A stretch of 64,000 nt of DNA from Desulfovibrio aminophilus DSM 12254 (GTDB taxonomy: Bacteria > Desulfobacterota > Desulfovibrionia > Desulfovibrionales > Desulfovibrionaceae): NCBI RefSeq assembly GCF_000422565.1, contig NZ_KE383875.1, forward strand, positions 131,742 to 195,741. The letters are read 5' to 3'. Positions 41,367 to 51,062 of this stretch are shown here, piece by piece (within the stretch, counting starts at the first letter, position 1; each line of letters starts with the position of its first letter). The position numbers were made by a program, and so were the translations under genes. Under the pieces are notes generated by a model that was not told where the DNA came from, did no database searches, and saw only the letters and a list, made by a program, of their open reading frames with translations.

Positions 41367-42296
41367 CTACTCGGCCGACTTGCGGGTCATATAGAGGAAC
41401 AGCAGGGCCATGCGCACGGCCACGCCCGAGGCCACCTGGTCGAGGATCACGCTGCGGCCCGAGTCGGCCAGGTCCGAGGCGATCTCCACGCCCCGGTTGA
41501 TGGGCCCGGGGTGCAGGACCAAGGCGTCCGGCGCGGCCTGGGCCATGTGCCGTTCGCAGAGCCCGAAGGTGCGGGAATATTCCCGCAGGTCCGGCAGCAG
41601 TCCGGCCTGCATGCGCTCCAGCTGGAGCCGCAGGCACATGACCGCGTCCGCGCCGCGCACGGCCTCGCCCAGGTCGGAAAAGACCTCGGCCTCCCAGGTG
41701 TCCACGCCCGGGGGCAGGAGGGTGCGCGGCCCGCAGAGCCGCACCCGCGCGCCCAGGAGGTTGAGCAGCAGGACGTTGGAGCGGGCGACACGGCTGTGCG
41801 CGACGTCGCCCAGGATGAGCACGGTGCGGCCCTTGAGGTCGCCCCAGCGCCCGACGAGGGTGAAGGCGTCCAGCAGGGCCTGCGTGGGATGGGCGTGGCG
41901 GCCGTCGCCGGCGTTGATCACGCTGCATTCCAGGCGCTCAGCCATGAACTGGGCCGCGCCGCTCACGGAGTGGCGCAGGACGATGGCGTCCGGGTTCATG
42001 GCCTGAAGCGTGAGCGCCGTGTCCTTAAGGCTCTCGCCCTTGGACAGGCTGGAGCCGCTCTTGGCCAGGGAGAAGGTGTCCGCCGAAAGCCGTTTTCCGG
42101 CCACGTCGAAGGAGGTCTTGGTGCGCGTGCTCGGCTCGGCGAAGAAGAGCACCACGCTGCGGCCCTTGAGGGTCGGCACCTTCTTCACCGGACGGGAGTT
42201 TATCTCCCGGAAATAGCGGGCCGTGTCCAGGACGTGCCGGGCCTCGTCGGCCGAGAGCTGGGACACGTCCAGGAGATCCTTGTGCCGCCACTGCAT
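41367..42296 (-). CDS. pyrB: Aspartate carbamoyltransferase catalytic subunit PyrB
   Basis: A 309-residue enzyme making carbamoyl-aspartate. The carbamoyl-phosphate site is [12 protein letters not shown] near 53-64; [14 protein letters not shown] and [12 protein letters not shown] are also present. No pyrI regulatory gene is nearby. It starts three bases after the stop of the amidohydrolase gene. Confidence 0.95.
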   Translation of the reverse strand: MQWRHKDLLDVSQLSADEARHVLDTARYFREINSRPVKKVPTLKGRSVVLFFAEPSTRTKTSFDVAGKRLSADTFSLAKSGSSLSKGESLKDTALTLQAMNPDAIVLRHSVSGAAQFMAERLECSVINAGDGRHAHPTQALLDAFTLVGRWGDLKGRTVLILGDVAHSRVARSNVLLLNLLGARVRLCGPRTLLPPGVDTWEAEVFSDLGEAVRGADAVMCLRLQLERMQAGLLPDLREYSRTFGLCERHMAQAAPDALVLHPGPINRGVEIASDLADSGRSVILDQVASGVAVRMALLFLYMTRKSAE

Positions 42297-42299
42297 GGG

Positions 42300-43445
42300 C
42301 TACACCCCCTTTTCCCGGCGGACCAGGGGCCCGGCCAGGGTTTCGATGTCGCTCGGCACCACGCTGAAGCGGGCGGCCTTGCCCGGCTCCAGGCTGCCCA
42401 GGACGCCCTCCATGCCCAGAACCCGCGCCGGGTTGCGCGTGAGCATGGCCAGAAGATCCATGAGCCCCAGCTCCTCCCGGAAGCGGGCCAGGAGATAGCG
42501 GGCCTCGTTCCAGGGATTCAGGTCGCGGTTGGAGGCCAGACTGTCCGTGCCGAAGCAGAGCGGCACGCCCGCGCGGAACAACTCTTCCCAAGGGGCTCGG
42601 CCCGAGCCGATGTAGGCGTTGGAGCGCGGACAGAGGCAGACCGTGGCCCCGGACGCGGCCAGGACGCGGATGTCCTCTCCGTCCAGGTGGGCGCAGTGCA
42701 CGGCCAGGGTGTCCGGTCCCAGGAGCCCGAGGTCCGCGGCGTGCGCCACCGGGCTCACCCCGGGCGGGGTGAAGCCGCGCAGGCGGCCACGCTCGCGCAG
42801 ACGGTTCGCGAAGGAATGCGGCAGTCCCCGGACCACGGCATTCTCCTCCTCGTGCTCGGCCAGATGCAGGGAGAAAGGCAGGTTCAGCTCCCGGGCGGCT
42901 TCGCGGGCCGCGCGCAGGACGCTGTCCTGGGTGGTGTACAGGCTGTGCCCGGCCAGGGACTCCAGGCCACGTTCCCGGGAGCCGGCCGGGGGCGGGGGGG
43001 GCGTGTCGCCGATGGCCTCATGGAAGGAGACGAAAAAAAGGCCGGAATCTTCGAGAATCCCGGCCATCCTGGCTGCGTTGCGGGTGGAGATGTCCGCCAC
43101 GAGCCCCACGCCGAGGCCTTTGAGGGCCTCCAGCTCGGCCTTGATGCGGCCGTCGTCGGGTTCGTAGAGGGGCAAGGAGAGCAGGTGCTCCACCCAGGTC
43201 TCGAAGCCGTGCCCCTCGCGGGTGCGCCCGTGGAGGTGGCAGAGTTCCAGGTGGGTGTGGGCGTTGACCACGGCCGGGGCCAGGGTGGCTCCGCCCAGGT
43301 CGCGCACCGGGCCGTCGAAGTCCCGGCCCAACTCGAAAAAGGCCCCCACGGCGAGGATCGTCCCGCCGTCGTGGATCACGGCCGCGTCCTCGATGACCGG
43401 CCCGTTCATGGTGGCGGCCCGCGCCGCCCGGATCAGTTCGCGCAC
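42300..43445 (-). CDS. Amidohydrolase, aminodeoxyfutalosine/SAH deaminase-like
   Basis: A 381-residue metal hydrolase. NAHTHLELCHLHG near residue 62 gives the HxH pair, FSLHLAEHEEE and VHCAHLDGEDI carry further ligands, and CFGTDSLASN the catalytic Asp. The HTHLEL pattern and overall form resemble the deaminase of the futalosine menaquinone pathway (MqnX), which fits a sulfate reducer, but MTA/SAH deaminase is possible. It lies between a lipoprotein gene and pyrB with 3-base gaps. Confidence 0.75.
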   Translation of the reverse strand: MRELIRAARAATMNGPVIEDAAVIHDGGTILAVGAFFELGRDFDGPVRDLGGATLAPAVVNAHTHLELCHLHGRTREGHGFETWVEHLLSLPLYEPDDGRIKAELEALKGLGVGLVADISTRNAARMAGILEDSGLFFVSFHEAIGDTPPPPPAGSRERGLESLAGHSLYTTQDSVLRAAREAARELNLPFSLHLAEHEEENAVVRGLPHSFANRLRERGRLRGFTPPGVSPVAHAADLGLLGPDTLAVHCAHLDGEDIRVLAASGATVCLCPRSNAYIGSGRAPWEELFRAGVPLCFGTDSLASNRDLNPWNEARYLLARFREELGLMDLLAMLTRNPARVLGMEGVLGSLEPGKAARFSVVPSDIETLAGPLVRREKGV

Positions 43446-43448
43446 GAC

Positions 43449-43802
43449 CTACTTGGAGGGGTTGGGGTTCTCGTAGAAGACATAGGTGGCGAACTCGCTC
43501 ACCTCGAAATAGACCTTCTTCTCGTCCGGGTCGGGCAGGCCGTTCAGGTTCGCGTCCAGCACGCCGTAGCCGTAGCGGTAAGCGCGGGCGTCGACGGACT
43601 TGCCCGTGGCCTCGGCCGTGGAGAGCTTCTCGATCTTGAGGAAACGCTTGGCCACGGCGTTGCCCGCGTAGACCTCCAGCACGCCGTCCACGCCGGTCCA
43701 GTTCTGGATGCCTCGGCTGAGCTTGTTCTGGGTTTCCTGGGTGCAGGCGGACAGCGCGACGAGAAGAACCAACAGTCCGGCAAGGCTGAAAAATCGCTTC
43801 AT
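43449..43802 (-). CDS. Small lipoprotein of unknown function
   Basis: A 117-residue protein with a lipoprotein signal peptide ending at Cys20 (VALSAC). The mature part contains YRYGYGVLDANLNGLPDPDEKKVYFEVSEF and seems a compact beta-rich domain. It heads the minus-strand unit running through pyrB-pyrC to galE. Not recognised beyond the lipoprotein class. Confidence 0.75.
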   Translation of the reverse strand: MKRFFSLAGLLVLLVALSACTQETQNKLSRGIQNWTGVDGVLEVYAGNAVAKRFLKIEKLSTAEATGKSVDARAYRYGYGVLDANLNGLPDPDEKKVYFEVSEFATYVFYENPNPSK

Positions 43803-43887
43803 TCGGAGGTCTCCCGGCGCTACACGCCGTGTTTTGCCGACGTTACCCCTTTTCGACGCGGTTGAAAAGGCGGACGAGGGGCGGGTT

Positions 43888-44913
43888 TCACTCCAGACGA
43901 AAAAGCTCCGCCTCGACGAAGACGATCCGTTCACGCGGCAGGCCCAGACGGGCGTAGGCCCGCTCCAGGCAGCCGCCCTGCCCCCAGAACTCGCCGGAGA
44001 ACCGTTGGGGAACGGCCAGAACCCGCGGCGCGCGGCCCAGGCGGGCGACCTGCCCGCGCACCAGGTCCAGCAGGGCCAGGGAGCGGGCCTGCTGGCCCAG
44101 GGCCGGATGGACCGAACCGGCCAGGACGCGGGCCGCGAGCCCGGGTTCCGGGGCCAGGCCCATGCGGATGACCGTCACCCCGGCGCGCCAGAGTCGGGGC
44201 AGGGCCAGGGAGAGTTCAGTACGGGTCCGACCGGGGCTCCAAGGCGTGTATTCCCCGGCGCGCCAGCGCGCGGCCAGGGCCGTGCCCTCCAGAACCAGAC
44301 AGGGATAGAGCCGGGCGAAGCGCGGGCGCAGGCGGGCGGCGGTCTCCACGTCCCGCCGGAACAAACCGGGGCGGTCGCCCTGCAGGCCGGGCAGAAGCTG
44401 CACCCCCAGGTTCAGCCCGGCCTGCAGGACCGCGCGGCAGCCCGCCCGGGCGGTCTCGCCGTCATAGCCCCGGCCCGAGGCGGCCAAAGCCCCGGTGTCA
44501 AAACTTTGAATCCCCAGTTCCACGGTCTCCAGACCCCGGGTCGCGAGCCGCGCCAGCCGCCCGGGCTCCAGCGCGTCCGGCCGGGTGGAGCAGCGTACGC
44601 GCCGGACCAGCCCGGCGTCGCGGAAACGGGCCGCCAAATCCAGGAATCGCTCGGGCCAGTCCCCGGGCAGGGCCGTGAAGGTGCCGCCGTAGAATCCGAT
44701 CTCGAACGGCGCGTCGCCGCGCTCCAACGCCAGGGACAGCTCGCGCTCCAGGGTCGCGTGAATCTCCTCCAGAGGCGCGGGCGCGGTTCCGGTCTGGCTC
44801 TTCTGGTCGCAGAACAGACAGCGGTGGGGACAGCCCGCGAAGGGCAGGAACACCGGCCGCAGGGGGATTCTCTCCCTGGGCGGTTCAGGGTGGGCGAAGG
44901 TCAGAACGTTCAT
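43888..44913 (-). CDS. Radical SAM protein (Elp3-like/oxygen-independent coproporphyrinogen-type)
   Basis: A 341-residue protein. The [4Fe-4S] motif is CPHRCLFC near residues 29-36, followed by FYGGTFTALPG and ELGIQSFDTGALAASGRGYDGETA, the Elp3/HemN-like core. The acetyltransferase domain of Elp3 is absent. Substrate unknown. ATG 44913 is chosen; upstream in-frame ATGs lie over the promoter of the divergent gene. Confidence 0.82.
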   Translation of the reverse strand: MNVLTFAHPEPPRERIPLRPVFLPFAGCPHRCLFCDQKSQTGTAPAPLEEIHATLERELSLALERGDAPFEIGFYGGTFTALPGDWPERFLDLAARFRDAGLVRRVRCSTRPDALEPGRLARLATRGLETVELGIQSFDTGALAASGRGYDGETARAGCRAVLQAGLNLGVQLLPGLQGDRPGLFRRDVETAARLRPRFARLYPCLVLEGTALAARWRAGEYTPWSPGRTRTELSLALPRLWRAGVTVIRMGLAPEPGLAARVLAGSVHPALGQQARSLALLDLVRGQVARLGRAPRVLAVPQRFSGEFWGQGGCLERAYARLGLPRERIVFVEAELFRLE

Positions 44914-44953
44914 GGCGCGCCCCCGGCGGCGGATTTCCATGCCGGGTGAGCCC

Positions 44954-44983
44954 TTGTGGCATGAAGATGGCATGGAGTACAAG
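44954..44983 (+). promoter_or_regulatory. Sigma-70-type promoter of the gmd-fcl operon
   Basis: TTGTGG (44954-44959), 18 bases, TACAAG (44978-44983). The start would be near 44990, which leaves ATG 44972 upstream of the transcript and supports ATG 45017 as the true start of the first gene. Confidence 0.5.
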
Positions 44984-45016
44984 ACTGACGGACAACTTCC
45001 AACCCGAGGATCGGAC

Positions 45017-45694
45017 ATGAGCGGCTACAGCCTCGAGACCCTGCTCAAGGAAAAACCCCAGCTCCACCGCCACGGCGACGGCGGCAAGGCCAGCTGGGGC
45101 GCCGGAGAATCCGTGCTGCGCTTCATCACCGAACACGCCGGGCCCGGCTCGAAGACCATCGAGACCGGCGGCGGGCACAGCACAGTGGCCTTCGCCCTGA
45201 CCGGGGCCGAACATCACGTGGTCTTCCCCGAGCCTTACCTCCAGGAAACCATCACCGAATACCTGACCTCCAAGGGCCTGCCCACGGACCAACTGCACTT
45301 CCACCTGGGCGGCTCCCAGGACGTCCTGCCCGGCCTGGACGTCAGCGGCTTCGACCTGGCCCTCATCGACGGCGAGCACGCCTTTCCGATGCCCTTCCTG
45401 GACTGGTACTACCTGGGCAAGCGCATGAAGGCCGGAGGCCATCTCATCATCGACGACACCCAGATATGGACCGGCCAGGTTCTGCGCAACTTCCTCAACG
45501 TGGAGCCGGAATGGCGGCTGGTCAAGGAAGTCTACGGCACGGTCTTCTTCCAGATGGTCAAGCCCTGGGTCGAGAAGTGGTGGGGCAAGCAGAACTACAC
45601 CGTGCTCCACAGCATTCTGCTGCCGGACTACCTGCGCTATCTGCCCGAGGGAGCCCTGGCGGTCATGACCCCGATCTTCGACAAAAAGGAGTAG
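45017..45694 (+). CDS. Class I SAM methyltransferase (Methyltransf_24/TylF type)
   Basis: A 225-residue protein. SAM motif [14 protein letters not shown] is followed by [34 protein letters not shown], the layout of sugar or small-molecule O-methyltransferases found in glycan clusters. ATG 45017 has GAGGA seven bases upstream and lies downstream of the predicted promoter. It leads the gmd-fcl operon. Confidence 0.8.
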   Translation: MSGYSLETLLKEKPQLHRHGDGGKASWGAGESVLRFITEHAGPGSKTIETGGGHSTVAFALTGAEHHVVFPEPYLQETITEYLTSKGLPTDQLHFHLGGSQDVLPGLDVSGFDLALIDGEHAFPMPFLDWYYLGKRMKAGGHLIIDDTQIWTGQVLRNFLNVEPEWRLVKEVYGTVFFQMVKPWVEKWWGKQNYTVLHSILLPDYLRYLPEGALAVMTPIFDKKE

Positions 45695-45702
45695 CCCCCC
45701 GC

Positions 45703-46860
45703 ATGGGCATCACGGATTCCGCCCCGCGCCGGGCGGCCGACGACACCGAAACCTCAGGGAGGCCCTTCGTGGCAGCCACAGCGAAACGCGCGCTCATCAC
45801 CGGCATCACCGGCCAGGACGGATCCTATCTGGCCGAATTCCTGCTGGAAAAGGGCTATGAGGTCCACGGCGTCATCCGCCGGGCCAGCGACTTCAACACC
45901 CGGCGCATCGACCATCTCATCCGCGACCACCACGAGGAGAACGTCCGCCTCTTCCTGCACTACGGCGACGTCTCCGACTCCACCAACCTGATCCGCGTGC
46001 TCTCCCAGGTGGCTCCGGACGAGATCTACAATCTGGCGGCGCAAAGCCACGTGCGGGTCTCCTTCGAGACCCCGGACTACACGGCCATGACCGACGCCAT
46101 GGGCGCGCTGCGCATCCTGGAGGCCATGCGCATCCTTGGTCTGGAAAAGACCACCCGCTTCTATCAGGCATCCACCAGCGAACTCTACGGCAAGGCCGCC
46201 GAGGCCCCCCAGAACGAGGCCACGCCCTTCCATCCGCGCAGCCCCTACGCGGCGGCCAAGCTCTACGCCTACTGGATCGTGGTCAACTATCGCGAGGCTT
46301 ACGATCTCTTCGCCTGCAACGGCATTCTCTTCAACCACGAGTCGCCGCGCCGGGGCGAGACCTTCGTGACCCGCAAGATCACCCGGGCCGCCTCGCGCAT
46401 CGCCCTGGGCCTGCAGAAGAAGCTCTACCTGGGCAACCTGGACGCCAAGCGCGACTGGGGCTACGCCCCGGACTTCGTGCGGGCCATGTGGCTCATGCTC
46501 CAGCAGGACGCCCCCGACGACTTCGTCATCGCCACGGGCGAGACGCACACGGTGCGCGAATTCGCCGAAAAGGCCTTCGCCCGGGCCGGGCTGGACCTGG
46601 ACTGGACGGGCCGGGGCGTGGAGGAGAAGGGCGTCTGCCGCCAGAGCGGCGAGGTGGTGGTGGAGATCGACCCGAACTACTTCCGGCCCACCGAGGTGGA
46701 TCTGCTTCTGGGCGACGCCTCCAAGGCCGCGAAGCTGCTCGGCTGGCGGCCCGAGGTGACTTTCGAACGGCTCCTGGAGATCATGCTGGACCACGACCTG
46801 GAACGGGCCCGCTACGAACTCTACAAGAACGGGTACCAGACCAATGGATGCAAAGGCTAG
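45703..46860 (+). CDS. gmd: GDP-mannose 4,6-dehydratase
   Basis: A 385-residue extended SDR enzyme that makes GDP-4-keto-6-deoxy-mannose. [15 protein letters not shown] is the NADP site, STSELYG and [10 protein letters not shown] the active site, and [16 protein letters not shown] the substrate loop. The first 25 residues are extra to the family, so an internal start is possible. The gene overlaps fcl by 17 bases. Confidence 0.94.
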   Translation: MGITDSAPRRAADDTETSGRPFVAATAKRALITGITGQDGSYLAEFLLEKGYEVHGVIRRASDFNTRRIDHLIRDHHEENVRLFLHYGDVSDSTNLIRVLSQVAPDEIYNLAAQSHVRVSFETPDYTAMTDAMGALRILEAMRILGLEKTTRFYQASTSELYGKAAEAPQNEATPFHPRSPYAAAKLYAYWIVVNYREAYDLFACNGILFNHESPRRGETFVTRKITRAASRIALGLQKKLYLGNLDAKRDWGYAPDFVRAMWLMLQQDAPDDFVIATGETHTVREFAEKAFARAGLDLDWTGRGVEEKGVCRQSGEVVVEIDPNYFRPTEVDLLLGDASKAAKLLGWRPEVTFERLLEIMLDHDLERARYELYKNGYQTNGCKG

Positions 46861-47779
46861 GATCTACGTCGCCGGGCATACCGGCATGGTTGGTTCGGCC
46901 ATCCTGCGGAGGCTCCAGGCCGAGGGATTCCAGACCCTCCTGACCCGCGACCGCGCGGCCCTGGATCTACGCGAGCAGGTCGCCGTGCGGGCCTTCTTCG
47001 CGGCCGAGCGGCCGGAATACGTCTTCGTGGCCGCGGCCAAGGTCGGCGGCATCCGGGCCAACGACACCTTCGGGGCCGACTTCATCCACGACAACCTGCT
47101 CATCGCGGCCAACGTCGTCGCCGCGGCCCACGAGACCGGGGTGAAGAAGCTCCTCTTCCTGGGCAGCTCCTGCATCTACCCCAAGTTCGCGCCCCAGCCC
47201 ATGCGCGAGGAATCCTTCCTGGACGGCAAGTTGGAACCCACCAACGAGCCTTACGCCGTGGCCAAGATCGCGGGCATCACCATGTGCCGGGCCTACCGCC
47301 GTCAATACGGCGACGACTTCATCAGCGCCATGCCGACCAACCTCTACGGCCCCTGGGACAACTTCGACCTGGAGAACTCCCACGTCCTGCCCGCGCTCAT
47401 GCGCCGCTTCCACGAGGCCAAGCAGGCCGGGCTGCCCGAGGTGACCCTCTGGGGCACGGGCTCCCCGCGCCGGGAATTCCTGCACGTGGACGACCTGGCC
47501 GACGCCTGCGTCCGGCTCATGGAGCGCTACAGCGGGGATCTCTGCCTGAACGTGGGCACGGGCGAGGATCTGACCATCGCCGAGGCCGCCGAGGCCGTGC
47601 GCCGGGTGGTGGGCTACCAGGGAGCCGTCCGCTGGGACTCGTCCAAGCCCGACGGCGCGCCGCGCAAGCTCCTGGACGTGACCCGGCTGCATGAGCTGGG
47701 CTGGCGGCACCGCATCGGCCTGGAAGAAGGCCTGCGCTCCCTGTATGAGGCCTTTCTCGACGGCCGCCGTCGCGGCTGA
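46844..47779 (+). CDS. fcl: GDP-L-fucose synthase
   Basis: A 311-residue epimerase-reductase completing GDP-L-fucose. [12 protein letters not shown] is the NADP motif; [22 protein letters not shown] (catalytic Tyr-Lys) and [12 protein letters not shown] are diagnostic. It overlaps gmd and ends three bases from a convergent gene. Confidence 0.95.
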   Translation: MDAKARIYVAGHTGMVGSAILRRLQAEGFQTLLTRDRAALDLREQVAVRAFFAAERPEYVFVAAAKVGGIRANDTFGADFIHDNLLIAANVVAAAHETGVKKLLFLGSSCIYPKFAPQPMREESFLDGKLEPTNEPYAVAKIAGITMCRAYRRQYGDDFISAMPTNLYGPWDNFDLENSHVLPALMRRFHEAKQAGLPEVTLWGTGSPRREFLHVDDLADACVRLMERYSGDLCLNVGTGEDLTIAEAAEAVRRVVGYQGAVRWDSSKPDGAPRKLLDVTRLHELGWRHRIGLEEGLRSLYEAFLDGRRRG

Positions 47780-47782
47780 ACC

Positions 47783-48769
47783 TCAGTAGGCGTTGACGAA
47801 GATCTTCGGCAGCCCGGCCAGAAAGGCCGCGGTGCGCTCCCCACGATAGAGGGCGAAGAAGACCTTGGCCCCGAAGCCGTCGGTGTCGCTCTTGAAGAAG
47901 ACGGCCTCCAGGCCGACCCGCCGGGCCGCCTCGCGCATGCTCGACCAGGTCCAGGCCGTCACGTGGGTCACGTGCTTCCAGTAGGTCGGGTCCGCGCTGG
48001 GGTGGTCCAGGAGGCTGCCTCCGTGCCAGAAGTCCGTGCAGCCGAAGACGAGCCCCTCGTCCTTGAGACGCCGGGCCAGGAAGCCCACGTCCTCCAGCGG
48101 ATTCTGGAAGTGCTCGAAGACCTCGAAGGCGGAGATGAGGTCGAAGCGGGTTTCGGGCAATTCATCGCGGTGATGGAAGGCCTCCGGGCCGAACTCCCGA
48201 CGCCGGGCCTCCACCAGCGGCCGCCAGAGGTCGCAGCCCACGGCCGCCACCCCGCGCTCCCGCAGGGTCTTGAGGACCAGACTCCAGCCGATGCCGTAGA
48301 GCAGCACATCGCGAAAGCCCAGCCCGTTGAGAAACAGGTCGCAGAAATACTGCTCGCGGCGATGCACCAGACTGTCCGGCGGCTGGTCCGCCCCTCCCGA
48401 CTCGCCCCGGTCCAGGCGTTCGGCCAAGGCCGGATCGCGTTCGTACTGAAGCAGCCCGCAGCCGTCGCACAGCACCCAGTCCTTGTCCAAGGCCCGCTCG
48501 AAGGCCCGGCGCGGCGCGGCGCAGACCGGGCAGGGGCCCGGCGCGGACGCGGACGGCCCGGGAACGGGCGGACGGACGGGACGGTCCAGGCGTTCCCGGC
48601 AGAAGGCCAGGCGCTCCGGCAGATCCGGGAAGGCGTCGACCTGCCCGGGAAATTCCCGTTCCAGCCCCCCCAGAAAGGCCAGGGCCCCAAAAAAATCCCC
48701 CCGCCCCAGGCAGGCCAGCCCGTGGTCCCACAGGGTCCGGGCCTGCTGCGTCGCATCCGGCGCGTCCAT
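47783..48769 (-). CDS. Methyltransferase with N-terminal zinc-ribbon-like cysteines
   Basis: A 328-residue protein. Near 75-110 lie CPVCAAP and LCDGCGLLQYE, a zinc-binding pair typical of sugar C-methyltransferases. The Methyltransf_23 core follows (VLLYGIGWSLVLKTL, FDLISAFEVFEHFQNP). ATG 48769 is preferred over upstream ATGs because it follows the cupin stop by four bases with GAGG before it. It is last in the ten-gene minus-strand glycan operon. Confidence 0.78.
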   Translation of the reverse strand: MDAPDATQQARTLWDHGLACLGRGDFFGALAFLGGLEREFPGQVDAFPDLPERLAFCRERLDRPVRPPVPGPSASAPGPCPVCAAPRRAFERALDKDWVLCDGCGLLQYERDPALAERLDRGESGGADQPPDSLVHRREQYFCDLFLNGLGFRDVLLYGIGWSLVLKTLRERGVAAVGCDLWRPLVEARRREFGPEAFHHRDELPETRFDLISAFEVFEHFQNPLEDVGFLARRLKDEGLVFGCTDFWHGGSLLDHPSADPTYWKHVTHVTAWTWSSMREAARRVGLEAVFFKSDTDGFGAKVFFALYRGERTAAFLAGLPKIFVNAY

Positions 48770-48773
48770 ATCC

Positions 48774-49175
48774 TCAGCCCAGCCTGCGGCGGTCCGCATC
48801 GGGACCGGCATAGGGACCGTTCTTGACCTCGACCACCACGGTGCCCTCCTCCAGGATTTCATAGCCGTGCCCCCCCGCCAGGAGTACCAGCACCTCGCCG
48901 GGACCGACCTCCAGTTCCCCGGCCGGAGCGTCGTCCTCGCCGTGGAACCGGGCCAGCACCCGTCCCTTGAGCACCACCAGAACCTCCTGGGTCCGGGTCA
49001 CGGCCCGTTCGAGGTGGTTGTGATTGTGGGCCGCCAGAACCTTGCCCGCCCCGTAGTTCCAGGTTCCGACCTGGACGAAGTCCGAGGGGTCGGAGAAAAA
49101 ACTCAACCCAGGGGCCATGTCCTCGGCCCGCAGATGCACGGCCAGCCTCAGGCCCCTGTCCACGATCTCGCGCAT
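48774..49175 (-). CDS. Small cupin-fold protein
   Basis: A 133-residue single-domain cupin. VLAAHNHNHLERAVTRTQEVLVVLKGRVLARF holds the first metal motif and LELEVGPGEVLVLLAGGHGYEI the second. Such cupins in glycan clusters serve as sugar isomerases or metal-binding helpers. ATG 49175 has GAGGAGA upstream. A long open frame extends upstream, but it is a shadow of the neighbouring GT. Confidence 0.75.
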   Translation of the reverse strand: MREIVDRGLRLAVHLRAEDMAPGLSFFSDPSDFVQVGTWNYGAGKVLAAHNHNHLERAVTRTQEVLVVLKGRVLARFHGEDDAPAGELEVGPGEVLVLLAGGHGYEILEEGTVVVEVKNGPYAGPDADRRRLG

Positions 49176-49189
49176 GAATGTCTCCTCGT

Positions 49190-50308
49190 TCAATCCGTCT
49201 GGCCGTAGAGCGGCCGGGCCCGCTCCTCCACGGCCCGCTCCAGGGCCGCCGAAGACAAGGCCTCCAACTCGGCGGACTCGGGCCACGGTCCGGACAGCCG
49301 CCGGACCCAGGCTCCGCGTTCCGGCACCCCCGCACAGCCGCTCCGAAGCAGGGTGTCCAGGGAATACCACACGCGGGTCAGGTAAAAACGCTCCAGTTCG
49401 TCCAGGGGTCCGGAAGCGGCGGCTCCGGCCAATCCCAGGCTTTCCCAGGCCAGGGCGGCCAACCGCGCGGCCTCCCCGGGATTCCCGCCCGCCAGGCGCG
49501 CGGCGGTCAGCAGGGGCCCTGCGGCGGCGGCCAGCAGGGCGGCCCGGCGGCGGCCCGGCGGGAAGTCCGGCCGATCGCGCAGCAAGCCGCCGATGCGCAC
49601 GTGCATGATCGCGTCGTGGCGGCGCTGGCGTCCCAGGTTCGCGGACATGCTCCCGGCATGACGGCGGTAAAAGACCACGGCCTCGGGGTTGGCCGCGACG
49701 CCCCGGCCGGAGGCGGCCAGACCCAGCCAGAAGGCATGGTCCTCGCAGGCCGAGAGCCCGGGGTCGAAACGCAACCCGGCCAAGGCCGCGCGGCGGACCA
49801 GGAAGGCGTGCGGCGGGGCCACGTTGAAATGGCAGAGATGCACCGCCAGATCCCGGTGAAAGAGCCGCCATTCTCCGTTGGGGACGGGCCGCCCCCCCTG
49901 GTCCAGGTTGGAAAAGAACAGGCTGCGACAGACGGCGGCGTCGGCCTCGGGATGCCGGGCCAGAAAACGGAGCTGGGAGGCCAGGGTTCCGGGAGCCAGC
50001 AGGTCGTCGGCGTCCAGGAAAGCCAAAAACTCGCCCGTGGCCAAGTCCAGCCCGGCGTTGCGGGCCGAGGGCAACCCGGCGTTGGCCTGGCGGAAGGAAC
50101 GCACGGTCGCGCCGTAGCGCGCGACGACTTCCGGAGTCTCGTCCGTGGAGCCATCGTCCACGAGCACGATCTCCAGGTCGTCCAGTCCCTGGGCCAGGGC
50201 GCTGTCCAGGCAGCCGGGCAGGTAGGCGGCGTAGTTGTAAGCCGGGATCACGAGGCTGACGCGGCCCGGGACCATCGCGGCCGGAAGCGGGCGATCCGGG
50301 GCGGCCAC
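49190..50308 (-). CDS. Glycosyltransferase family 2
   Basis: A 372-residue protein. SLVIPAYNYAAYLPGCLDSALAQGLDDLEIVLVDDGSTDET is the GT-A nucleotide-sugar site, split here by position 18-58, with DADD as the metal motif near 100 and a late ACEDHAFWLGLA motif carrying the catalytic acid. Start GTG 50308 lies four bases after the SDR stop. Sugar and acceptor unknown. Confidence 0.83.
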   Translation of the reverse strand: MAAPDRPLPAAMVPGRVSLVIPAYNYAAYLPGCLDSALAQGLDDLEIVLVDDGSTDETPEVVARYGATVRSFRQANAGLPSARNAGLDLATGEFLAFLDADDLLAPGTLASQLRFLARHPEADAAVCRSLFFSNLDQGGRPVPNGEWRLFHRDLAVHLCHFNVAPPHAFLVRRAALAGLRFDPGLSACEDHAFWLGLAASGRGVAANPEAVVFYRRHAGSMSANLGRQRRHDAIMHVRIGGLLRDRPDFPPGRRRAALLAAAAGPLLTAARLAGGNPGEAARLAALAWESLGLAGAAASGPLDELERFYLTRVWYSLDTLLRSGCAGVPERGAWVRRLSGPWPESAELEALSSAALERAVEERARPLYGQTD

Positions 50309-50312
50309 GGCG

Positions 50313-51062
50313 CTACTCCGTGCTCAGGCGGCAGAGGGCTCCGCCGTCCACGGTCAGGCAGTGCCCGGTGACGAAGGAGGACTGTTCCGAATCGGCCAGG
50401 AAGAGCACGGCCCGGGCGATCTCCTCGGGACGGGCGATGCGGCCCAGGGGGTGGCGTGCGCCCAGGTCGGCCAGCAGGGCCTCCTCGTCCGCGCCGTCCA
50501 GGTGCCCCCGGCGCAGACCGTCGCGGAGCATCTCCGTGTCCACGGCCCCGGGCAGGACGGCGTTGGCCCGAACCCCGTCGGCGGCGAACTCCAGGGCCAT
50601 GGTCCGGGTCAGCGCGGCCAGCCCGCCCTTGCTCACGGCGTAGGCCGCGATGCTGCGCGAGGTGGCCGCGGCATGCACCGAAGACATGTTCACCACGGAC
50701 CCGCGCGCGGCCTTGAGCAGCGGATAGGCGGCCTGGGCGCAGAGCAGGGCTCCGCGCAGGTTCACGGCCAGGACGCGGTCCCAGACCTCCGGCGGAGTCT
50801 CCAGCAGGGGCAGGGCCACCTGGAGCGCGGCGTTGTTGACCAGGACGTCCAGACGCCCGGAACCCTCGGCCAGCGTCGCCACGGCCCGGCGCACCTGCTC
50901 CGGTTCGGCCACGTCGGCGGTCAGGAAGCCCCGGAACGGAGAACCGTCCCCGGGCTCATGCAGATCCAGGCCCCAGACCTCCCAACCGGCCCCGGCGAAC
51001 GTCCGGGCCACGGCCAGGCCGATGCCCCGGGCCGCGCCGGTGACCAGGGCCGCGCGCTTCAC
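50313..51062 (-). CDS. Short-chain dehydrogenase/reductase
   Basis: A 249-residue classical SDR. TGAARGIGLAV binds the cofactor, NNA and the SSVH...YAVSKGG active site (Ser-Tyr-Lys) are intact. Start GTG 51062 overlaps the dehydrogenase stop in GTGA. Located next to a cytidylyltransferase and a hydroxyacid dehydrogenase, it probably reduces or oxidises a sugar-acid precursor. Exact substrate unknown. Confidence 0.85.
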   Translation of the reverse strand: MKRAALVTGAARGIGLAVARTFAGAGWEVWGLDLHEPGDGSPFRGFLTADVAEPEQVRRAVATLAEGSGRLDVLVNNAALQVALPLLETPPEVWDRVLAVNLRGALLCAQAAYPLLKAARGSVVNMSSVHAAATSRSIAAYAVSKGGLAALTRTMALEFAADGVRANAVLPGAVDTEMLRDGLRRGHLDGADEEALLADLGARHPLGRIARPEEIARAVLFLADSEQSSFVTGHCLTVDGGALCRLSTE